Positions 8,338-16,213 are shown, counted from the stretch's first letter. The stretch is DNA of 64,000 bases from Bog-532 sp963833835 (GCA_963833835.1 CAWHZI010000007.1:310001-374000), one strand, 5' to 3'. Program-made: numbers and translations. The notes: generated by a model not told the origin, from the letters alone.

Positions 8338-9570
8338 GTGGTCGACGACGGCCGGGTACAGGACGTGCAGGGGGGCCTGGACGACCTGGCGGGCGAGGCC
8401 GCGGTGCTGCGGGTCTACCGGCAGGCCTTCGCGGTCCTGGCCCGCGAGGCCGAGAAGATGATCTTGTCGCCGCAGCTGCTGGACGTGGACGAGGCCATCC
8501 TGTCCGCGTTCGCCGCCTCGGGCAGCGACGGGCTGACCGAGGAACAGGTCCGCAACGCCTGCCGGGCCTTCCCCGAAGCCACCGTGAGCCGCCGGTTCGA
8601 GGTGCTCAAGGGCTACGGCGCGGTCAGCAAGGTGTTCGAGCGGCCCAACGAGCGCTTCTACCGGGCCGCCTTCGCCCCGTACATCATGCTGCTGTTCCTG
8701 CGCCGGATCGCCGAGCGCGGCGGCCAGTCCGAGCTGCACCAGCTGCTGTCCATGGAGCACGAGAGCGTGTCCGCGCCCGCGGCCACCGACGCCGATGGCC
8801 GGGCTTCGGTGGAGCGGCTGACCCAGGTGTTCCGGCTCATCGCCAACGAGCTGTCGATCATGTCGCTCGGCGCCGACGTGGGCCAGCTGCGGGAGAACGC
8901 CCAGCTGCTGTGGGGCAACGAGGCGCTGATCAGCCGGGCCGAGCGTGTGCACGCGACCGTGCTGGAACGCTGGCCCGCGCTGGACCGGGAGTGCCAGTGG
9001 ATGCGGGCCGCGCTGGCCGCCTACCGGGACGCGATCGACGCCGCGGCGGGCCGGCTGATCGAGCGGGCCGGGACCACCCGCGCGCTGGGCCTGCTGCCCG
9101 CGGAGGAGTGGCGCTCGTTCGCCCGTACCGCCGACACCGCCCGGCTCGGCGCGGTGCTGGAGACGTTCGCGTTCGACGCGCCCGCGCCCTGGTTCGACCC
9201 GCAGGTCATGACCGAGGCGGTGGAGACCGGCGGCCGGCCGGACACCGCCCGGATGCCGCCGCCCCGGCCCGCCGGTGACGCCGACGGCGCCGGGGAGCCC
9301 GAAGCCGGGGCGGCCGTGGACCAGGACGGCATCAGGAGCGCGGTGGAGAAACTCCTGGCCACCAGGGAGTTCATTAAAATCGAAGATGTCTTGCGGGTGG
9401 CCCCTGACTGGGCGTCGGCCCGCCGGGTGCTGGCCCAGCTGACCGCCGCGCACCTTGATCCCGCGTTGCCCTACACGCTGACCTGGGACGAAGGTCTGGA
9501 CGTGGCCGAGTCCGCCAGCCCGGCCTGGGTCACCCCCGGCCGCCTAAGCCGCGACCAGGACGCCTCATGA
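8338..9570 (+). CDS. Kleisin/MukF-like subunit of an SMC complex
   Basis: 410 residues, not recognised by a specific motif; assignment rests on architecture and context. About residues 35-110 look like a winged helix (LTEEQVRNACRAFPEATVSR), 110-290 is helical, 300-330 is a Pro/Gly/Ala linker, and 335-390 looks like a second winged helix (QDGIRSAVEKLLATREFIKI). Winged helices at both ends joined by a helical bundle and linker is the kleisin layout of MukF. GTG 8338 follows GGGAGGGGA. First gene of a four-gene set; its TGA overlaps the next ATG by 4 bases. It does not look like the DUF3375 or DUF2397 JetA proteins of Wadjet. Confidence 0.55.
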   Translation: MVDDGRVQDVQGGLDDLAGEAAVLRVYRQAFAVLAREAEKMILSPQLLDVDEAILSAFAASGSDGLTEEQVRNACRAFPEATVSRRFEVLKGYGAVSKVFERPNERFYRAAFAPYIMLLFLRRIAERGGQSELHQLLSMEHESVSAPAATDADGRASVERLTQVFRLIANELSIMSLGADVGQLRENAQLLWGNEALISRAERVHATVLERWPALDRECQWMRAALAAYRDAIDAAAGRLIERAGTTRALGLLPAEEWRSFARTADTARLGAVLETFAFDAPAPWFDPQVMTEAVETGGRPDTARMPPPRPAGDADGAGEPEAGAAVDQDGIRSAVEKLLATREFIKIEDVLRVAPDWASARRVLAQLTAAHLDPALPYTLTWDEGLDVAESASPAWVTPGRLSRDQDAS

Positions 9571-10112
9571 CCAGCCTCGATGACACCGCGCTGGCCTGGG
9601 CTCGCGCGCGGGCGGGCGGGCCGCTCCGGGTCCCGGCCGGCACCCCAGCGCCCGCGGGCATGCTGCGGCTGCCCGAGCCGTCCGGGGATGGTGCCTGGCT
9701 GGTCCCGCAGGTGCCGGAGACCGCTGACACCCGGGTGCTGGCCGAGCTGGGCCTGGCCGGACCGCTGCTGGAACAGCCGAACGACACCGCCCGGCTGCTG
9801 GCCGCGGTGCTGCGCTGCTGCTGGGAGGACCCGCTGGCCGCGATCTGGCCCGGGACCAGCGCCGGGTCGGCCGCGGTGCTGGCCGTGTTCGGCGAGCTGA
9901 CCGGCCCCCGCGACGAGATGGCGCACCGGCGCTCCGCGGTGGCCGCGCTGCGCCGCCTGGACCAGGCGGGCTGGCTGCTGTGGGACGAGACCGCTGACAC
10001 CATCCGGCTCGGGCCCCGGGTCGGGCTGTGGAGCGGCAGCGAGCTGACCACCCTGCGCCAGCTGTGGCGGTCGATGCCGGGGCCGGACTCGTTGCCGGGG
10101 CCGGCCTCATGA
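9567..10112 (+). CDS. KITE-like winged-helix subunit (first) of the SMC operon
   Basis: 181 residues. N-terminal 90 residues are Pro/Gly-rich; the rest is helical with a likely winged helix (SAVAALRRLDQAGWLLWDET). A small winged-helix protein between a kleisin-like and an SMC-like gene matches the MukE/JetB (KITE) position. Coupled on both sides by ATGA overlaps, so expected at defined stoichiometry with its neighbours. No family name could be assigned from sequence alone. Confidence 0.5.
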   Translation: MTSLDDTALAWARARAGGPLRVPAGTPAPAGMLRLPEPSGDGAWLVPQVPETADTRVLAELGLAGPLLEQPNDTARLLAAVLRCCWEDPLAAIWPGTSAGSAAVLAVFGELTGPRDEMAHRRSAVAALRRLDQAGWLLWDETADTIRLGPRVGLWSGSELTTLRQLWRSMPGPDSLPGPAS

Positions 10113-10780
10113 CCTCGATCTTCGAACCGGTCCTGGCCGACCTGAGTGAGCGGCAGCGCGACGAGATCCTGGCCGCGTTCGCCGCGGTCGAGCACAGCCC
10201 GGAGCCGGTGCCGGAAGCGGTCGCCGCCGGCCTGCGCGACGCCACCCTGCGGCGCAGCGTGGCTGAGCTGCTGCACCTGATCGGCCGGACCCTGGTCCGG
10301 GCCGGCCCCGGGACGTGGACGTCCGGCTACCGCGACGACATCGCCGCCCGGCTTACCGCCGACGGGGGGAATCCGCTGCCGTTGGCCGACCGGGCCGTGC
10401 TCACGCTGGTCCTGATCCATTCGGTGGCGATCCCGCGCACCGAGGGCACGCTGTCCGGCGACTCCTGGGTCGATGGCACCCCGACCCCGATCGAGGAGCT
10501 GCAGCGCCGCACCCAGCTGCCCCGCGGTGAGCTGCGGCAGAGCCTGGGCCGCCTGCGGTCCGCGGGGCTGGTCCGGGTCGTGCCGGCCCGGCTGCGGCCC
10601 GGCACCGTACCGCAGAACACCGCCTACCTGCCCGGCCCGCAGTTCCACCGGCTGACCGAGACCGCCCGGCGCCGGCTGCAGGAGGAGCTGATCCTGGCCG
10701 CCGGGCCGGGCACCCCGCTGGCCGCCGCGATCCGCCGCCGCCGGGCCCCTGAGGCCACCACCGAGAGGACAACGCAGTGA
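10109..10780 (+). CDS. KITE-like winged-helix subunit (second) of the SMC operon
   Basis: 223 residues from ATG 10109, which overlaps the preceding TGA (ATGA). It begins MTSIFEPVLADLSERQRDEI. A helical N-terminal half is followed by a winged helix at about 125-190 (TPIEELQRRTQLPRGELRQS, then LGRLRSAGLVRVVP, then a beta-wing). The C-terminus is basic and helical. Size and layout suit a MukE/JetB-type KITE protein. Two different KITE-like proteins in one operon would allow a heterodimer, as in Smc5/6 Nse1-Nse3 rather than the MukE homodimer. Function inferred from context only. Confidence 0.5.
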   Translation: MTSIFEPVLADLSERQRDEILAAFAAVEHSPEPVPEAVAAGLRDATLRRSVAELLHLIGRTLVRAGPGTWTSGYRDDIAARLTADGGNPLPLADRAVLTLVLIHSVAIPRTEGTLSGDSWVDGTPTPIEELQRRTQLPRGELRQSLGRLRSAGLVRVVPARLRPGTVPQNTAYLPGPQFHRLTETARRRLQEELILAAGPGTPLAAAIRRRRAPEATTERTTQ

Positions 10781-13700
10781 CCGAGGACACCCCGCGGTTC
10801 AGCGGCGACGCGGACGCAGGCGGCACCGATGTGGTCGGTACCCGGGTCCTCACCGGGATCCAGCTGATCAACATCTCCCGGCTGTCCGCGCACCCGGTGC
10901 CGATGGTGTCCGGCGGGCTGGTCACCGTGGCCGGGCAGGGCCCCAAGGACTCCAACGGGGCCGGCAAGTCCTCGTTCATCGCCGGCATCAGCCTGTTGTC
11001 CGGCGACGAGCAGTGGCGCTGGAGCAGCGGCGCACCGGACGCGGCCGAGCTGCTGTTCACCGCCGAGATCGCCGCCGCCGACGGCCGCTGGGGCAACGCC
11101 GACCACGGCTACGTGATCGGCGTGTTCACCGAGCACGGGGCGGCCGACCCGGAGGCGCTGGCCGCTTCCGCGCTGTCCGTGTGGCTGCGGATCAACCGCA
11201 AGGCCCCCTACATCGACCTGCGCTGGGCCCACGAGCTGTACGTCCCGGCCGCTACCAGCGACGCGGACCGGGTGACCGCGGCCGACAATCTGTGGGCCGA
11301 GCTGCCCCGCCGCAACGGCCGTCATGACATCCACGCCAACCGGCTCGGCGAGGTCCTCTACGGGCGGCACGTGCGCTGCGTGTCGTTCCTGTCCACCTCG
11401 GTGCGAGCCAGCGCCACCGCGAACCTGCTGGCCCAGCCGCTGAACGAGCTCAGCCCGGCCCGGATCTTCGACGCCATCGCCGCGCTCACCGGCGTGGACC
11501 GGGAGATGGAGCAGGAGCGAGCGTCCCGCACCACCGAGCACGCGCGGCGCGAGGAAGAGCAGCGCGCCCGGGCCGACCTGGACCAGTGGGAGGCCGAGAC
11601 CCGGGTCATCGAGGCCGGCATCGCCCAGCGGGCCCAGGCCCGGGCGGCCATCGAGCGGGCCGGCGCGCTGTGGCAGGGCCGCTGCGCCCGGCTGGTCGTG
11701 GACGGCGAGCACGAGCTGGCCGGGATCGGCACCGAGATCAGCCGGCTGGCGGCCGAGTGGACCAGACGTTCGGCTCAGGTGGCCAAGCTGCGCGAGCAGC
11801 TGCGTGACCTGCGCAGCGACGAGGCGTTCCAGGAGTACTGCACCGCTGCGGAGCGCCGCTGGAAGGAGATGTCGGAGCGGGACCGGGCCCTGGAGGTCGA
11901 GGAACGCACCACCGTCCGTGACATCGAGGACAAGACCCGCCAGCGCACCAGCCTGCTGGAGACCGGCCGAGCCGCCGACGGCCGGGACAGTGCCCAGGCC
12001 GCGGCGGAGGAGGCGACGGCGACCACCCGGCTGGAGGAGGCGCTGCAGGTCTGCGGCGCCCGCCAGCATGAGCTGACCGATGCCCAGACCGCGCTGGCCG
12101 GGGCTGAGCAGGGCGACGACCTCGCCGCGGGCCAGCTGCAGCGGCTCCGCGCGGCCGGGCTGTCCGCGGTTCCCCTGCTGGACAGCGTGGTCCTGGAGCC
12201 GGACCAGCGGGCGGCCTGGGAGCCGCGCCTGCACCCGTACCGCGAAGCCGTCGTCGTGGCCGCGGCCGACGGCGCCCAGGCCCGGAAGCTCCTCGCCGAC
12301 CTCCCCGGCTCCACCCTCATCCTGGCCGACGCCAAGAAAACTCTTGCCACACAGGCCACTGCGCCCGTGAGCGCCGCTAAGGACCTGCCCCTGACCGGCT
12401 TCCTGGCCAGCCTGGCCCGGCGCGCGGGTGACGCCGCGACGGCGACCGACACCGAGGCCCAGGTCTGGGTGGCTGGCGGGTTCACCAGCCCGCTGACTGG
12501 GCACGCGGCCCGGGTTGAAAAGGCCGAGGTTCGGGTGGCCGGCGCGGCCGAGCGCCTGCGCCAGGCCGAGGAGGCCGTGCAGCACACCCGCAGCCAGGTG
12601 GCGGTGGCCCGGGCCCGTATCACCGCCGCGGCCGCCGCCCAGCGGGCCGAAGACCTGTGGGGTGACATCGCCAGGCTGAGGGAGAGCCTCGGTGACCTGG
12701 CCGCCCAGCGGGCCGAGCTGGAACCGGCCGTCCGTGCCGCCCGGACCGGACACGCCGAGATGCTGGCCGCGGTGCAGACCCGCACCCAGCAGGCCGACCG
12801 GCTGCGGGCCGACGCGGACCGGCTGGAAGACCTGCAACAGCGCAACGCCACCACCCGGGCTGACCTGACCACCCGGCAGGCCGCGATCGATCTCGCCGGG
12901 CGGCTGACCGCGTTCGGCGGCACGGTCGACGAGGCCCAGGCGCACCTGCTGGCCCTGCCTGGCGACCAGGGCCGCTGGAGCGAGCAGGAGTGGACGGCCA
13001 CCTGCTGCGCCGAACTGGACGACGTGCTGACCCGCTGCTTCCCGCGCGGGACGCCGGAGGACGAGATCCCGCGCGAGATCGCCGGGCTCCGGGCCGACGT
13101 CCGGTGGAGCCGGGGCACGGGCGCCCAGGGCGACGCGTTCCCGGTCCTGCACCGTTCACTGCGCACCTACCTGGCCCAGACCGAGCAGGAGGACGAGTAC
13201 CAGCGGCAGCGGATCGCCCGGCAGCGGACCGAGCGCAGCGCCGACCTGAAAGCGGCGCGCAAGGGGCTGCACGAGGCGGGGCAGGCCGCGGCGGCCCACC
13301 GCGCCTCGGTGGCTGAGGGCATCAAGGCCAAGCTGAAGAAGGTCGCGACCCAGTTCGACCGCCTCGACCAGGAGTACGGCGGGTACGGCGCGACCCTGGA
13401 CTTCCCCGAGCCGGAGCCCCCGGCCGAGCCGGACAAGCCGTGGCGCTGGACCGTCACGCCGAAGTGGCGCCGGGCCGAAGGCCAGCGCATGTCGCCGTAC
13501 AACCTGCGCGGCAACACGGCCCAGATGGATGAGAAGGCGGTCAAGCTGGTCTGCGCGGCCGCACTGGCCGGCGGCACCGATCGGCCGCTGCTGCTGGTCC
13601 TCGACGAACTCGGCCGCAACCTGGGCAAACAGCACCGCACCGAGGCGGTGGCGTTGTTCGAGCGGATCGGCCGGGACCGGAACATCACCGTCATCGGCGC

Positions 13701-13986
13701 GCTCCAGGACGACATGGAGCGCTACGCGATCGACAGCTCCGGCCTGTACGTGAAGCTGCGGCGCAGCTCCGACGCCAGCCCGTACAACTCGGCCCCGGTG
13801 GTCACCGGGCACGACGACAACCAGGCCAGGCTGGCCCTGCTGCGCGACTGGCTAGCCGGGCACTACCCGCCGCTGCCCTCGGATCAGGACTCGGTTTCGG
13901 ACCCGGATTCGGACCCGGATTCGGATCCGGGGTCCTCGTCGTCCTCGTCGCTCGGCGCGCCGACCAGCAGCGGGGCCATGGCGTAG
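10777..13986 (+). CDS. SMC/MukB-like ATPase with central hinge-like domain
   Basis: 1069 residues, GTG start overlapping the previous TGA (GTGA). Walker A is GPKDSNGAGKSS near residues 55-66 (K64). Long charged coiled coils run about 235-445 and 576-905, around a globular middle at about 446-575 that reads like a hinge (LLDSVVLEPDQRAAWEPR). The C-terminal head has Walker B LLLVLDEL with D943/E944. The ABC signature is atypical: where LSGGE is expected there is PYNLRGNTAQMDEKAV. The tail (from about 1037) is a Ser/Asp repeat. This is the motor of a MukBEF/Wadjet-like complex; closest in layout to JetC, but no JetD-like TOPRIM nuclease is nearby. Confidence 0.85.
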   Translation: MTEDTPRFSGDADAGGTDVVGTRVLTGIQLINISRLSAHPVPMVSGGLVTVAGQGPKDSNGAGKSSFIAGISLLSGDEQWRWSSGAPDAAELLFTAEIAAADGRWGNADHGYVIGVFTEHGAADPEALAASALSVWLRINRKAPYIDLRWAHELYVPAATSDADRVTAADNLWAELPRRNGRHDIHANRLGEVLYGRHVRCVSFLSTSVRASATANLLAQPLNELSPARIFDAIAALTGVDREMEQERASRTTEHARREEEQRARADLDQWEAETRVIEAGIAQRAQARAAIERAGALWQGRCARLVVDGEHELAGIGTEISRLAAEWTRRSAQVAKLREQLRDLRSDEAFQEYCTAAERRWKEMSERDRALEVEERTTVRDIEDKTRQRTSLLETGRAADGRDSAQAAAEEATATTRLEEALQVCGARQHELTDAQTALAGAEQGDDLAAGQLQRLRAAGLSAVPLLDSVVLEPDQRAAWEPRLHPYREAVVVAAADGAQARKLLADLPGSTLILADAKKTLATQATAPVSAAKDLPLTGFLASLARRAGDAATATDTEAQVWVAGGFTSPLTGHAARVEKAEVRVAGAAERLRQAEEAVQHTRSQVAVARARITAAAAAQRAEDLWGDIARLRESLGDLAAQRAELEPAVRAARTGHAEMLAAVQTRTQQADRLRADADRLEDLQQRNATTRADLTTRQAAIDLAGRLTAFGGTVDEAQAHLLALPGDQGRWSEQEWTATCCAELDDVLTRCFPRGTPEDEIPREIAGLRADVRWSRGTGAQGDAFPVLHRSLRTYLAQTEQEDEYQRQRIARQRTERSADLKAARKGLHEAGQAAAAHRASVAEGIKAKLKKVATQFDRLDQEYGGYGATLDFPEPEPPAEPDKPWRWTVTPKWRRAEGQRMSPYNLRGNTAQMDEKAVKLVCAAALAGGTDRPLLLVLDELGRNLGKQHRTEAVALFERIGRDRNITVIGALQDDMERYAIDSSGLYVKLRRSSDASPYNSAPVVTGHDDNQARLALLRDWLAGHYPPLPSDQDSVSDPDSDPDSDPGSSSSSSLGAPTSSGAMA

Positions 13987-14576
13987 AGCTTGTCCAGGCC
14001 GAGCTTCTGCGCGTCGGCCGCGACCGTGCTCTCCTGCTTCTGCGCCTTTTCGGCGGTCTGCTTGGCCAGCTCGGACGCGAGCGCCCCGAGCTGGCGCACG
14101 CCGGCTCCGTCGACCAGGATGTGGCTGGCCGACAGCACCGTGACCCCACGCACCTCGGGGTTGGCCTGGGAGCGATCGGACAGCACCGCGCCCACCCGGG
14201 CCACGTCGAACGGGTTGGTGGGGTGCCGGCCGAGCGTGTTGCGCTCGTCCACGACCCACTCGTGGAACTTGACCACCTGGCCTTCGAGCGGCAGCGCCTT
14301 CACGTCGTCCACGGTCAGGCCGAACTTCTTGCCCTTGGCGAAGGCGCGATCGTAGGAGGTCAGCGCGGCCGACCACAGTGCCTGCGGGACCACCGCTTCC
14401 CGTTCTTCCTCCGGCTTCATCAGCTCGGCCAGCAGCCGCTTGCAGCACTCCATGACGAACTGGAGATCATGAATAGTGGCAATCTGGTCGGCGAGCAGCT
14501 GGGCCGAGGGCAGTTCGAGCGCCACGGTCACGGTTGGCTGATCCTGGGTCTGCGCAGATGCCTGGTCGTCCGTCAT
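13884..14576 (-). CDS. HEPN-like domain protein with acidic tail, facing the SMC operon
   Basis: 230 residues; ATG 14576 with GGAG upstream. Helical throughout. The segment LWSAALTSYDRAFAKGKKFG followed by FHEWVVDERNTLGRHPTNPF resembles a group of actinobacterial HEPN-like proteins in which a long helix ends in RNxxxxH; here R112-x5-H118 fits the Rx4-6H motif of HEPN ribonucleases. The C-terminus (after about 208) is an acidic Ser/Glu/Asp repeat. It converges on the SMC gene and overlaps its last 103 bases. HEPN assignment is by pattern recognition and is moderate; nuclease activity is an inference. Confidence 0.55.
   Translation of the reverse strand: MTDDQASAQTQDQPTVTVALELPSAQLLADQIATIHDLQFVMECCKRLLAELMKPEEEREAVVPQALWSAALTSYDRAFAKGKKFGLTVDDVKALPLEGQVVKFHEWVVDERNTLGRHPTNPFDVARVGAVLSDRSQANPEVRGVTVLSASHILVDGAGVRQLGALASELAKQTAEKAQKQESTVAADAQKLGLDKLYAMAPLLVGAPSDEDDEDPGSESGSESGSETES
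13896..13931. repeat. 12-bp tandem repeat encoding acidic tails on both strands
   Basis: Three head-to-tail copies of ttcggacccgga (the third with two changes). On the plus strand they encode the Ser/Asp/Pro tail of the SMC-like protein; on the minus strand the Ser/Glu/Gly tail of the HEPN-like protein. Confidence 0.85.
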
Positions 14577-14658
14577 AGGGCTCCACCCTGTCCCCGCCCG
14601 GCCCCACCCCCGGTCTCATTTCGAGCCAGACTTTGCCTCCGAGCGCGACAGACCCTGA

Positions 14659-14703
14659 GCTGGGTACGCCTTCCCACAGTATTTGCGGGAAGGCGTACCC
14701 AGC
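14659..14703. repeat. Loop-conserved hairpin 1
   Basis: Perfect 17-bp stem, left arm GCTGGGTACGCCTTCCC, enclosing an 11-base loop containing CAGTATTTGC. The loop matches hairpins 2 and 3 (consensus CAGYATNTGC) while the stem does not. Confidence 0.85.
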
Positions 14704-15240
14704 CTCTCCCGTACCTGCGTGGTCGCACACCACGCGCCCCATAGTTCGCGCGAGTCACAAGAGCCGCTTGGGTTTGCCTCCGGCGGGGGCGCTCAGGCTC
14801 CGGGATGGAAGAAGACCCTTTGCCTGGCTCATCCCAGGTCGCCGTCGTCCGCCCCGTCAGCCGAGCAGACCTCCCGGGCCGCCTCAAGCGGCGGAAGATC
14901 GTTGCCGCTTGACCCGCCCCACTCGGCCGCTTTTCCGGCCGCCGGGACGACGGCGACGGGACGGCCACGCAGGCCGGCCCTGCGCGCGAGCCGCGCCAAC
15001 CCAACCCTCAATTCACACCGGGCTCGTTGGCCTTGCAGTACTGCGGATCGTCGCTTGGCCGAGCCAGCTCAGTTCCACCCCGGCAGTATGCCCTTCGGCC
15101 CGTCTCCGGCCGGGGCGCTCGGGCTCCGAGATGGTGGGGCCTGAAGCCTGGCGTCTGGCCCGCACTGCGCGCAAGCCGCGCCCCCCACCCCGCTCAAGTC
15201 ACACCAGACCCGTGTGCCCCCGCAGTTCGGCGAACTCCCT

Positions 15241-15287
15241 ATTCGGGAAGACTTTTAGGCAGCATGTGCGTAGAAGTCTTCCCGAAT
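15241..15287. repeat. Loop-conserved hairpin 2
   Basis: Perfect 14-bp stem, left arm ATTCGGGAAGACTT, enclosing a 19-base loop with CAGCATGTGC at its centre. Confidence 0.85.
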
Positions 15288-15372
15288 GCCTGGCCCCGGC
15301 GGGAGGCCACTTTCGCCTCGCACCACAGGTCACACCAGCCACCCAAGCCTCAACACTGGGTCTGCACTATGG

Positions 15373-15417
15373 GCTGGGCCCAGTTTTGTGCAGCATCTGC
15401 CGAAAACTGGGCCCAGC
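15373..15417. repeat. Loop-conserved hairpin 3
   Basis: Perfect 15-bp stem, left arm GCTGGGCCCAGTTTT, enclosing a 15-base loop with CAGCATCTGC. One further G-C pair extends the stem outward. Confidence 0.85.
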
Positions 15418-15501
15418 CTCCCTGGGACCCCTACGCAGCACAACCCCACGCGCCTCTCAGTTCGCCTGAGTCACAGGAGTCGCTGCGGCTTCGCTTGGCG
15501 C

Positions 15502-15672
15502 CTACCCGCTGTGGTGGTTGCGGACGAGGGGGAGGAAGAGGTCGTCGACGATTGACTGGATGCGGGCGGGCTTCAGGGGCTTGAGGTCCATGAGCAGGTC
15601 GTGGCGCACCAGGTCCAACGGCATGGCCAGGACCGCGGCCGGGATTCGCTCCAGGTCGATCTCGACGACCAC
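15502..15672 (-). CDS. Small unidentified ORF or gene remnant
   Basis: 56 residues if read from GTG 15672 (VVVEIDLERIPAAVLAMPLD onward, ending LFLPLVRNHHSG). The composition is balanced and helical, unlike the Arg/Pro-rich chance frames around it, so it may be the C-terminal remnant of a larger gene truncated next to the repeat block. No RBS and no recognised family. It is divergent from the NUDIX gene. Confidence 0.3.
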   Translation of the reverse strand: MVVEIDLERIPAAVLAMPLDLVRHDLLMDLKPLKPARIQSIVDDLFLPLVRNHHSG

Positions 15673-15763
15673 GTCGGTCTCACCGCCGCCTGAGCGCCGC
15701 ACCGGGCGCACCGGGCGCACGGGCGCAGCGCGCAGTCGGCCGGGGGCCTGGCACAATAATGGA

Positions 15764-16213
15764 ATGCTGCCCGAGCGGCTTGCGGCCCGCGTCATCCTGC
15801 TCGACCCGGACTGCCGGGTACTGCTCATGCGTTACGACGACGGGCCACCCAACGGCAGCCACTGGGCTACCCCGGGCGGTGGCCTCAACGACGGTGAGGA
15901 GTTCCGGGACGGCGCGCTGCGCGAGCTGGCCGAGGAAACCGGCTGGACCGACATCCCGCTGCTGGATGAGGTGCTCCGCCGCGAGCTGACCATGGAGTAC
16001 GCCGGCCGCCTGGTCCGTCAGCGCGAACGGCTCTACCTGGCCCGGACGACCGTGCCCGAGCGCGAGGTCCGCGGGGTCGAGGCCATGCACGCCAGCGACC
16101 ACATCGCGGCCTGGCGCTGGTGGACGCTGGCCGAGCTGGAGACCACCACCGAGAAGGTGTGGCCCCGCGGCCTGCCCACCCTGGTCCGGGACGCCCTGGC
16201 CGCCTCCGCCTGA
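15764..16213 (+). CDS. NUDIX hydrolase
   Basis: 149 residues from ATG 15764. A complete Nudix box G-x5-E-x7-REUxEExGU is seen as GGGLNDGEEFRDGALRELAE followed by ETGW, preceded by the substrate-side strand RVILLDPDCRVLLMRYDD. It hydrolyses a nucleoside-diphosphate-linked substrate, Mg-dependent. No strong RBS; CACAAT a few bases upstream could be a -10, so a very short leader is possible. The end lies 2 bases from the convergent DinB stop. Confidence 0.88.
   Translation: MLPERLAARVILLDPDCRVLLMRYDDGPPNGSHWATPGGGLNDGEEFRDGALRELAEETGWTDIPLLDEVLRRELTMEYAGRLVRQRERLYLARTTVPEREVRGVEAMHASDHIAAWRWWTLAELETTTEKVWPRGLPTLVRDALAASA

Larger units (their letters stand above)
14577..15501. other. Non-coding repeat block with three loop-conserved hairpins
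   Basis: About 0.9 kb without a convincing gene; the open frames here are Arg/Pro/Ser-rich and start outside any RBS. It holds three perfect hairpins (listed separately) plus degenerate direct repeats. A module near 14780-14807 (GGGGCGCTC then GGCTCCG and GATGG) recurs near 15111-15134. A second, starting AGCCGCGCC and containing TCACACC, lies near 14989 and 15174. The flank right of hairpin 1 (CACGCGCC, AGTTCGC, GAGTCACA, GAG-CGCT in order) recurs right of hairpin 3. No transposase or integrase is adjacent. Confidence 0.7.

Noticed and set aside
10624..13152. 842-residue open frame antisense to the SMC-like gene
   Set aside because: Gly/Arg/Pro-rich shadow typical of high-GC third-position bias. 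The sense strand has Walker motifs and coupled starts.
8338..13986. Calling the SMC operon a canonical Wadjet system
   Set aside because: No JetD-like TOPRIM gene between 7 and 16 kb. The first protein does not resemble DUF3375 or DUF2397, and the SMC is shorter than the 1400-residue TIGR02680 type.
14659..15417. Integron attC cassette array
   Set aside because: attC sites conserve the outer ends and vary the loop; here the loop is conserved and the stems vary. No integron integrase is present.
14633..15469. 278-residue open frame across the hairpin block
   Set aside because: Arg/Pro/Ser-rich, no RBS and no domain; the only recurring peptides come from the hairpin loops themselves.
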